Assembly: GCA_018303645.1 (NCBI GenBank)
Contig: JAGVXR010000094.1
Location: 1 to 10,063 of the forward strand
DNA from: Candidatus Woesearchaeota archaeon
GTDB taxonomy: Archaea > Nanobdellota > Nanobdellia > Woesearchaeales > GW2011-AR4
Reading direction: 5' to 3'
DNA: 10,063 bases
Shown here: one piece after another, positions 6,306-10,063 of the stretch
How positions within the stretch are numbered: position 1 is the first letter of the stretch
How the letters are laid out: every line of letters begins with the position of its first letter
Made by a program: the position numbers and the translations under genes
Notes under the pieces: generated by a model
Seen by the model: the letters and a program-made list of their open reading frames with translations, nothing else
Told to the model about the DNA's origin: nothing
The model's database searches: none

Positions 6306-6818
6306 ATGTCAGAAAAAAAACAAGTGCTTTATGACTTAAGGACAAGCTACAATGGGCCCTTTCTGGTTGAGGATTTCTACAGGGAGATCGACAGCTGGAT
6401 AGGCGAGAAAGGATATGAAAAAGAGCCCAAGAAGAAGATGGAGCACGTCACCAAAAGCGGGAAGAAGATAGAATTGGTTATAGAAGCGCACAAGCACCTT
6501 GATGACCTGCACCACAGCATAATCGTGCTAAGGGCGCTGCTTGATAACATCAAAGAGGTTACCATAAAAAAGAGCGGCAAAAAAATAAGAATGAACAACG
6601 GCGACGTTTTTATAAACATAGACGGCTGGATACAATCCCATATCCACGGCAGCTTTTACCAGGTCAAGCCAATCTATTACTTCATAAGGGCTTTGATTGA
6701 CAAGTATATTTACAACTTCTGGAGCGACAAGTACGATAATGCAGTTGCAGCAGACGGGCAGGACATGTTTAAAAGGCTGAGGGCTTTCTTTGAGCTGCAG
6801 AAGTACAAGTATGAATGA
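6306..6818 (+). CDS. Uncharacterised paralogue C (third of three)
   Basis: A 170-residue homologue of paralogue B, starting 8 bases after its stop. Conserved marks are YNGP (15-18), GY (36-37), EH (46-47), GK-IE (52-56), GKK (91-93), NNGDVFINIDG (97-107), KPI--F-R (121-128) and a helical end. It is more lysine-rich than B (KEPKKKMEHVTKSGKKIE). The C-terminal MLVHDINHL segment of B is replaced by a divergent AVAADGQDMFKRL, and the YDYDHRWDE stretch is lost, so B and C have diverged most in the C-terminal half. No clear ribosome binding site precedes it, and coupling to B is likely. It is the last gene of the operon before tRNA-Leu. Confidence 0.76.
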   Translation: MSEKKQVLYDLRTSYNGPFLVEDFYREIDSWIGEKGYEKEPKKKMEHVTKSGKKIELVIEAHKHLDDLHHSIIVLRALLDNIKEVTIKKSGKKIRMNNGDVFINIDGWIQSHIHGSFYQVKPIYYFIRALIDKYIYNFWSDKYDNAVAADGQDMFKRLRAFFELQKYKYE

Positions 6819-6837
6819 ATATTTTAATAACATAACA

Positions 6838-6845
6838 TTTAAATA
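6838..6845 (+). promoter_or_regulatory. TATA box for tRNA-Leu
   Basis: TTTAAATA 33 bases before the first tRNA-Leu nucleotide, implying a short 5' leader of about 6-10 bases (around GCCGGGCAAT) that RNase P would remove. Confidence 0.5.
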
Positions 6846-6877
6846 TAGTTTTCTAATTCGGAATACTGCCGGGCAAT

Positions 6878-7044
6878 GCGGGGGTAATTCCTCAAGCAAT
6901 TGCTTAGGATTCCTTAGAGCGAAGCCTGGTCAAACGCGCAGGACTCAGAACACCAACGTTTGAAGTGTCTGTTTGCGAAACTTAAGACCAGCTGAGCAAT
7001 CCTGTTCCTTAGTGGATCCGAGGGTTCAAATCCCTTCCCCCGCA
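6878..7044 (+). tRNA. tRNA-Leu (anticodon CAG) with two introns (32 nt and 49 nt)
   Basis: Class II tRNA. Acceptor GCGGGGG (6878-6884) pairs with CCCCCGC (7037-7043), then A73 at 7044; no CCA. After U8 (6885) comes a 32-base insertion (6886-6917; one base of placement ambiguity), then A9, D-stem GCG/CGC (6919-6921, 6935-6937) and AAGCCTGGTCAAA loop. Anticodon stem CAGGA (6939-6943) pairs with TCCTG (7000-7004), and anticodon CAG is at 6946-6948. The second intron (6950-6998) is at 37/38: CTCA (32-35) pairs perfectly with intron TGAG (6993-6996), giving 3-base bulges GA|A and CA|A. For intron 1, GGGG (6880-6883) pairs with CCTT (6912-6915, two G-U), with bulges GT|A and AG|A and an inner hairpin TCCT-c-AAGC/GCTT-AGGA. 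The variable arm has TCC/GGA. T-arm GAGGG-TTCAAAT-CCCTT. Spliced length is 86, right for leucine. Confidence 0.9.
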
Positions 7045-7081
7045 CTTAATTTTGAATAATCTTTCCATATTGGTAGATATC

Positions 7082-7111
7082 GAAACAATTAAATATACTT
7101 AATATTGTTTC
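7082..7111. promoter_or_regulatory. Inverted repeat bracketing the lipoprotein TATA box
   Basis: GAAACAAT (7082-7089) and ATTGTTTC (7104-7111) are perfect 8-base inverted arms on either side of TTAAATAT (7089-7096), which lies 24 bases before the ATG at 7120. A protein bound here would hide the TATA box, so a repressor site is inferred. AT-rich sequence makes chance more likely than at 115-138. Confidence 0.45.
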
Positions 7112-7119
7112 TTTGAATA

Positions 7120-7617
7120 ATGAGAAATCCAATAATACCTATAATTATCTTAAGTCTATTTTTGTTAGGCTGTAGTGAGCAAGAATTTAGAAGTAAATAT
7201 GGGCAAGAAATAAGACAAGAAGTTAAGGATGTTGTTAAAGAAGCAGTCAAGGAAGTTTTGGTTAGTAATGAAATGATTAAAATCGAAAAATCTAGCAATG
7301 CTATAGGAACATGTACTTTAGCAAACTATAAATGCATGGATTTTGTCGTTAACAAAAATAGTATTACTTTACAGCTTGAAAATACGCAAGAATCAAATCT
7401 GGTAATAACTGATTATTTAGTTAGCGATTGTTCCAGTGCTACATCAAATCCTAAAGTAGGAAACTACCAAATGTTCCGTTTTGATAGTTGCAATAATGGT
7501 GACGTTGGTTCTACATTTGATCAAGACATAAAATTCATTGTTGGCGGAGAAGTTGTAAATGGTCACCTTGTCGGCGGAGAAATGGTAACAGGTCACATCA
7601 AAAGTACCATCTCTTAG
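7120..7617 (+). CDS. Lipoprotein with coiled-coil stalk and pilin-like C-terminal domain
   Basis: A 165-residue secreted protein. Residues 1-17 are a hydrophobic signal ending in the lipobox LLGC, so C18 would be lipidated and anchor the protein outside the membrane. Residues 20-50 (EFRSKYGQEIRQEVKDVVKEAVKEVL) form a charged heptad-like helix. From about 62 the chain becomes beta-rich with paired cysteines (C65 and C72 in TCTLANYKCMD, C104, C123) and the pattern C-x6-C...ITLQLENTQESNLVITDYLVSDC...GG---GHIKSTIS. That pattern resembles the C-terminal domains of class III-signal pilin-like proteins of DPANN archaea, from memory. It is leaderless: TATA at 7089-7096. T-tracts follow at 7661-7665. 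AT-rich and monocistronic. Function unknown; a surface role is inferred. Confidence 0.72.
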   Translation: MRNPIIPIIILSLFLLGCSEQEFRSKYGQEIRQEVKDVVKEAVKEVLVSNEMIKIEKSSNAIGTCTLANYKCMDFVVNKNSITLQLENTQESNLVITDYLVSDCSSATSNPKVGNYQMFRFDSCNNGDVGSTFDQDIKFIVGGEVVNGHLVGGEMVTGHIKSTIS

Positions 7618-7674
7618 CTAGTTTATTGACTAAATACATTCAAAATCAAATACCCTCACGTTTTTAGTAAGTTT

Positions 7675-7683
7675 TTTAAAATA
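7675..7683 (+). promoter_or_regulatory. TATA box for tRNA-Thr
   Basis: TTTAAAATA ending 22 bases before the first tRNA-Thr nucleotide, the same arrangement as the tRNA-Tyr promoter. Confidence 0.45.
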
Positions 7684-7704
7684 ACTTAATTCTCAAATCC
7701 TAAC

Positions 7705-7789
7705 GCCTCTGTAGCATAGCAGCCATTGCGTTGCCTTGGTAACATTTCTAAATAGGCAAAGGTCGGGGGTGCAAATCCCCTCAGAGGCT
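7705..7789 (+). tRNA. tRNA-Thr (anticodon GGT) with 12-nt intron; atypical D- and T-loops
   Basis: Acceptor GCCTCTG (7705-7711) pairs perfectly with CAGAGGC (7782-7788), then U73; no CCA. Anticodon stem TTGCC (7731-7735) pairs with GGCAA (7755-7759), and anticodon GGT is at 7738-7740. A 12-base intron (7742-7753) sits at 37/38. TTGG (32-35) pairs with intron CTAA (7748-7751, one G-U), leaving bulges TA|A and AT|A around a five-base loop, a minimal BHB. T-stem GGGGG/CCCCT encloses TGCAAAT, so position 55 is G, not U. The D-arm GCAT-AGCAGCCA-TTGC has only three pairs and GC instead of GG at 18-19. The usual G18-U55 and G19-C56 contacts cannot form as normal. Spliced length is 73. It may be a functional variant or a decaying tRNA. 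Confidence 0.78.
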
Positions 7790-7794
7790 TTTTT
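7789..7794 (+). terminator. T6 tract after tRNA-Thr
   Basis: Six Ts starting at the discriminator base of tRNA-Thr, a typical archaeal termination tract. Confidence 0.5.
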
Positions 7795-7798
7795 ATAA

Positions 7799-7960
7799 AG
7801 TGTTATAGACAAAAGACAATTTGAGAAGGTTGGCTTATTTCTAGACAAGCCAATGCTACTAAAGAGGATACCTAAGAAAGCAAGGCAATATCCTGACTTC
7901 ATAGAAGAAATTCCAAAATCAAGATTAATGGAAATGATAACATCGAATAATAAATTCTAA
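7799..7960 (+). pseudogene. Open-frame remnant directly after tRNA-Thr
   Basis: An open frame of 53 codons bounded by TAA (7796-7798) and TAA (7958-7960). It reads IDKRQFEKVGLFLDKPMLLKRIP then KKARQYPDFIEEIPKSRLMEMI, with normal-looking protein composition. The only ATG is internal (7853), which would give 35 residues. Sequence before that ATG has the same coding character, and there is no start codon, so it looks like the C-terminal end of a longer gene cut off at the tRNA. I do not recognise the family. Alternatively it is a small real gene from 7853. Its position flush against a tRNA 3' end is where integrating elements leave gene ends. Confidence 0.4.
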
Positions 7961-7996
7961 TGCATCATTTTTTTGTTTAATTTATCTAAAGAAGGA

Positions 7997-8004
7997 TTTA
8001 TATA
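7997..8004 (+). promoter_or_regulatory. TATA box for the YkgJ-type gene
   Basis: TTTATATA, 43 bases before the ATG at 8047. The transcript would start near 8025. GGAG (8030-8033) upstream of the ATG could serve as a weak ribosome binding site. Confidence 0.45.
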
Positions 8005-8046
8005 AAAGCAAATGGATTATATGGAATATGGAGACGTATTAAAAGA

Positions 8047-8475
8047 ATGATTAAGATTCCAGTACAAGGAGAGATTCCAAAATTTGAATGCAGGAAATGT
8101 GGCAACTGCTGTAAGGTACTTAGTACAAAACCACTAAAGGAGACTCCATATTTCATGGATAGAATTATTATTTGTGTGGCTAATACAACCCTTCCCATGC
8201 ATGATTGGGAAATGGGTGAGTTTAAGAAGAAGGGATATGACAATCTCATAGTCCCAAGCAAAATTATCTATGATTTAAATTCTAATAAATCAATTATTAT
8301 AGAGTACACATTAACTCAAAACAACTGTCCTCAGCTAGAAAATAACCTATGCTCAATATATGAAAATAGACCTTTGGTATGTAAGTCATTTCCATGTTCT
8401 TATTTTATTAATATAGATAAAGAAAACAAGGTTGGAAATTTAGTGCGAGGGCGCGCAAGAACCCTCGCTGGTTGA
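8047..8475 (+). CDS. YkgJ-type cysteine-cluster protein, N-terminal part (interrupted by IS200 element)
   Basis: The N-terminal 132 residues are a YkgJ/CxxCxxCC-family metal (zinc or iron-sulfur) binding domain: C15-x2-C18-G-N-C21-C22 (FECRKCGNCC), then C94-P-Q-L, C102-S-I-Y, R-P-L-V-C112 and F-P-C117. The set of eight cysteines is complete. After TTA at 8440-8442 the frame enters a GC-rich hairpin and reads VRGRARTLAG to a TGA. These residues come from the left end of an IS200-like element. The host frame resumes in phase at about 9013. The native protein would have been about 293 residues. The molecular role of YkgJ-type proteins is poorly defined; oxidoreductase or modification roles are only guesses. 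The truncated product could still bind metal but lacks its whole C-terminal half. Confidence 0.82.
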   Translation: MIKIPVQGEIPKFECRKCGNCCKVLSTKPLKETPYFMDRIIICVANTTLPMHDWEMGEFKKKGYDNLIVPSKIIYDLNSNKSIIIEYTLTQNNCPQLENNLCSIYENRPLVCKSFPCSYFINIDKENKVGNLVRGRARTLAG

Positions 8476-8490
8476 GCGTAGCGAAACCAG
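8445..8490. repeat. Left-end hairpins of the IS200-like element
   Basis: GCGAGGG (8445-8451) pairs with CCCTCGC (8462-8468). CTGGTT (8468-8473) pairs with AACCAG (8485-8490) around GAGCGTAGCGA. The second hairpin shares the core GGTTGAGCG-AGCGAAACC with the right-end hairpin, the type of subterminal structure TnpA recognises. It also supplies the stop codon that truncates the YkgJ-type frame. Confidence 0.7.
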
Positions 8491-8511
8491 CAGTGAATTG
8501 CGCATAACTAT

Positions 8512-8967
8512 CTGCCCGAGCAAAGTTCTTATTCTGCTGTAGGCGAGACAAACCTGCACTTACAGTTCACGCCTGCGTACAGGCGTGACATCTTCAGCGA
8601 GCCGCTGACAAAAGAACTTACGGTAGCTTATATAATCCAGCGCTCGCAAGAGATGAAAATTGAGATAGCTGCAATCGAGTGCGGTCCCGACCATCTGCAC
8701 TTATTCGTCAAGCAGTGGAAGAACTGGAAGATTCCAGTTTTAGCTGGACAGCTAAAAGCCCATTCAAGCAGAATGATGCGCAAAGGACATTCTGCGTTGT
8801 TTAGCAATAAGCTGTGGGGCAAAAAATTCTGGAGTGCTGGCTACTTTCACAGGACAGTCGGCGCAGTAACAGCAGAGACGGTAAAGCGATACATAAGGGA
8901 AGGGCAGAAAAAGCACTGGAAGCAGATTGAAAATAAAGAACAGAAAAATTTGTTCAACTTTAACTAA
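8512..8967 (+). CDS. tnpA: IS200-type transposase TnpA (HUH, Y1), no canonical start codon
   Basis: Single-strand DNA transposase. From the only ATG (8653) the protein has 104 residues, but the frame is open back to 8497 and the upstream part encodes the conserved first strand, YSAVGETNLHLQFTPAYRRDIF. The full protein therefore begins upstream. No ATG, GTG or TTG exists in frame there; CTG at 8512 (151 residues) or ATT at 8497 are the only options seen. Catalytic marks are complete: HUH as H-L-H in CGPDHLHLFV (residues 61 and 63 counted from 8512) and the nucleophilic tyrosine in VKRYIREGQ (residue 127). LKAHSSRMMRK and LWGKKFWSAGYFHRTVG are family segments. The size matches the usual 130-150 residues. 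It may be a rare-start active gene, or a copy whose start was lost, leaving it silent or trans-mobilised. Confidence 0.85.
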   Translation: MPEQSSYSAVGETNLHLQFTPAYRRDIFSEPLTKELTVAYIIQRSQEMKIEIAAIECGPDHLHLFVKQWKNWKIPVLAGQLKAHSSRMMRKGHSALFSNKLWGKKFWSAGYFHRTVGAVTAETVKRYIREGQKKHWKQIENKEQKNLFNFN

Positions 8968-8977
8968 GCCTGCGACG

Positions 8978-9008
8978 CTACGGGTTGAGCGCAAAGCGAA
9001 ACCCGTAG
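8978..9008. repeat. Right-end hairpin of the IS200-like element
   Basis: CTACGGGTT (8978-8986) and AACCCGTAG (9000-9008) are perfect 9-base arms around GAGCGCAAAGCGA. It lies 10 bases after the tnpA stop, with the same core as the left-end hairpin. Confidence 0.75.
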
Positions 9009-9012
9009 TAGT

Positions 9013-9498
9013 TCACATGAAACGCTCGAAATAGCAAGATTCAACATTGAAGAACTTGAAAATAATCGAAATTTGCGAATAGGACAATATCCAAATGATT
9101 TCACATTTGAAGGTTACCTTTCTACTAATTGTGCATTAAACTGGCTTTTTTTACTAACAAAAGGTTTGACTTTTGAAAGTACTAATGGAGCACTCCTTGA
9201 ACATCAAAAAAGGATTGTGAATGCTCTTGCACAATTGCAATCTTCAAATCTAGCAGTTTTTACTAAAGCTTACTCTCATATGGAAGGTTGTGCCTATACA
9301 TTTATGCGACATGAAGGATATGAACATGGCGCTCCAAGAGAATATTATACTGATCTTTTATACCAATATGCGAAAAAAAGCGGTAGATTCGATGAAACAA
9401 AATTGGATAGGGCTTCGAGATTATTAAAGGATGTTAAACGACAACGGGTCGGTTTTCCACCGTTTGAAGCTGTAAAGCGATATTTCCTCAACATTTAA
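9013..9498 (+). pseudogene. C-terminal part of the interrupted YkgJ-type gene
   Basis: An open frame right after the IS200-like element that continues in phase from the N-terminal part (8047-8442) if the element is removed. It reads HETLEIARFNIEELENN, then RNLRIGQYPNDFTFEGYLST, and ends PPFEAVKRYFLNI. Composition is AT-rich and like the N-terminal part. The chain is soluble, with a hydrophobic stretch CALNWLFLLTKGL, a charged helical end (DRASRLLKDVKRQR) and two cysteines. I do not recognise this region by itself. A TTG at 9073 could give a 141-residue product, but no promoter precedes it apart from the element. Read as a separate gene it would lack a sensible start, so I call it the severed half. 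Confidence 0.6.
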
Positions 9499-9519
9499 TA
9501 TGATTCGAATAACTTCAAA

Positions 9520-9559
9520 TTACCAAAAAATAGGTAATTCAATACCAAAAAATAGGTAA
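9520..9559. promoter_or_regulatory. Two tandem operator-like repeats before the MNT gene
   Basis: TACCAAAAAATAGGTAA occurs at 9521-9537 and 9543-9559, 22 bases apart. Each copy is itself a dyad, TACC-N8-GGTA. The second copy touches the TATA box at 9561-9568. Spacing of about two helical turns would put two bound dimers on the same face of the DNA. The downstream protein starts with a winged helix, so autoregulation is inferred. Confidence 0.6.
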
Positions 9560-9560
9560 A

Positions 9561-9568
9561 TATATAAA
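9561..9568 (+). promoter_or_regulatory. TATA box for the MNT gene
   Basis: TATATAAA ending 23 bases before the ATG at 9591, the spacing seen at several other starts in the window. This favours 9591 over the in-frame ATG at 9585. Confidence 0.55.
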
Positions 9569-9590
9569 TAAGTTCTTTTTCTATATGAAC

Positions 9591-10063
9591 ATGCTAACTA
9601 AAGAGCAATTAAACATCCTATCAGTATTCAAAAAAGACATTTTTGCTAGTTTGACATTTAAGCAAATAAAGCAGGACAGCAGACAAAAATCCAATAACAT
9701 AGTACAGATAGCTATAAAAGAATTTCAAAAGCAGGAGATAGTAAAAACCAAAGAAACAGGAGATGTAACAACCTACTCCTTAAATCTCAATAATAATCTA
9801 GCATTTTCTTATCTCAACCTTATAAATGAATCTGAAATCAGCAAAAGCAAAGTACTACCTAAAAAAACCTTAGAAGATATTCAAAACAGAATTTTTAAAC
9901 AAACGGAATTATTTATTTTAATTCTATTTGGTAGTTATGCAAAAAATGAGGCAACTAAAAAGTCAGATTTAGATATTGCTTTGATTGTGGAATCTGAACA
10001 AACAAAAAAAGAGATTACTCCATTTTTAGAAACAATAAAAAGAAGGGAAGTTATTCCAATAGA
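9591..10063 (+). CDS. Winged-helix/MNT-type nucleotidyltransferase, cut by the window end
   Basis: The first 157 residues of a protein that runs off the window. Residues 1-65 look like a winged helix-turn-helix: ILSVFKKDIFASLTFKQIKQDS, then IVQIAIKEFQKQEIVKTKETGDVTTYSLN with a basic wing. From about 105 it enters a nucleotidyltransferase fold: ELFILILFGSYAKNEATKKSDLDIALIVE, with the G114-S115-x10-D126-L-D128 signature of the MNT/Pol-beta superfamily. The two aspartates bind the catalytic metals. Such proteins are often encoded next to a HEPN protein as a toxin-antitoxin pair in which MNT adds AMP to HEPN. Any partner would lie beyond 10063. The start is chosen by TATA spacing; ATG 9585 is the alternative. 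Confidence 0.78.
   Translation, partial: MLTKEQLNILSVFKKDIFASLTFKQIKQDSRQKSNNIVQIAIKEFQKQEIVKTKETGDVTTYSLNLNNNLAFSYLNLINESEISKSKVLPKKTLEDIQNRIFKQTELFILILFGSYAKNEATKKSDLDIALIVESEQTKKEITPFLETIKRREVIPI

Larger units (their letters stand above)
8443..9012 (+). mobile_element. IS200/IS605-type insertion sequence (tnpA only), about 570 bp
   Basis: A GC-richer block inserted into an AT-rich gene. It holds one gene, a HUH Y1 transposase, and no tnpB. The left end has hairpins GCGAGGG/CCCTCGC (8445-8451, 8462-8468) and CTGGTT/AACCAG (8468-8490). The right end has CTACGGGTT/AACCCGTAG (8978-9008). There are no terminal inverted repeats or obvious target duplication, as expected for single-strand transposition of this family. 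The exact tips are uncertain by a few bases: the left follows TTTA at 8439-8442, and the right lies in 9009-9016. Confidence 0.85.

Noticed and set aside
7693..7902. 69-residue minus-strand open frame
   Set aside because: Antisense to tRNA-Thr and the remnant frame; no promoter or homology seen.
8653..8967. 104-residue transposase starting at ATG 8653
   Set aside because: That start drops the conserved first strand of the HUH fold that is encoded just upstream in the same frame.
9521..9559. Two spaced 17-base repeats as a CRISPR array
   Set aside because: Only two short units with a 5-base spacer, at a promoter; no array or cas genes.

Overview
The window looks archaeal. Nearly every gene sits behind a TTTAAATA/TTTATATA box placed 22-30 bases before its start, mostly with no room for a ribosome binding site. 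All three tRNA genes carry introns that fold into bulge-helix-bulge (BHB) splice sites, and none encodes CCA. Gene content (endonuclease Q, a UPF0175/DUF3368 toxin-antitoxin pair, an N-anchored Ig-like membrane protein, a pilin-like lipoprotein, a HUH Y1 transposase, a winged-helix/MNT nucleotidyltransferase) and the intron-rich tRNAs would suit a DPANN-type archaeon such as a Woesearchaeota relative. That placement is inference.

Layout. 1-918: antitoxin-PIN toxin operon with a palindromic operator. 919-1944: two unrecognised minus-strand genes. 2031-3310: endonuclease Q, split by a 5-base tandem duplication in its zinc site. 3320-3448: intron-containing tRNA-Tyr (minus). 3528-3684: a non-coding, GC-richer, self-complementary locus. 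3729-5162 (minus): a secreted/membrane Ig-like protein, divergent from an operon of three tandem paralogues of an unrecognised family (5300-6818), the first of which is frameshifted. 6878-7044: tRNA-Leu(CAG) with two introns, one at a non-canonical position near the D-stem. 7120-7617: lipoprotein. 7705-7789: tRNA-Thr(GGT) with a 12-base intron and odd D- and T-loops, followed by a truncated reading frame. 8047-9498: a YkgJ-type cysteine-cluster gene cut in two by an IS200-like element (about 8443-9012). 9591-end: start of a wHTH-MNT nucleotidyltransferase behind two tandem operator-like repeats.

By eye there are two composition classes. Genes at 919-1584, 2031-3310 and 3729-6818 are moderately GC-containing and look like resident genome. 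The TA operon, 1663-1944 and most of 7120-10063 are much more AT-rich and look like accessory DNA. The points most worth a second look are the doubly interrupted tRNA-Leu, the minimal-intron tRNA-Thr, the paralogue operon, the disrupted endonuclease Q, the 3.5-kb-position structured locus, and the IS200 insertion that restores one long reading frame when removed.
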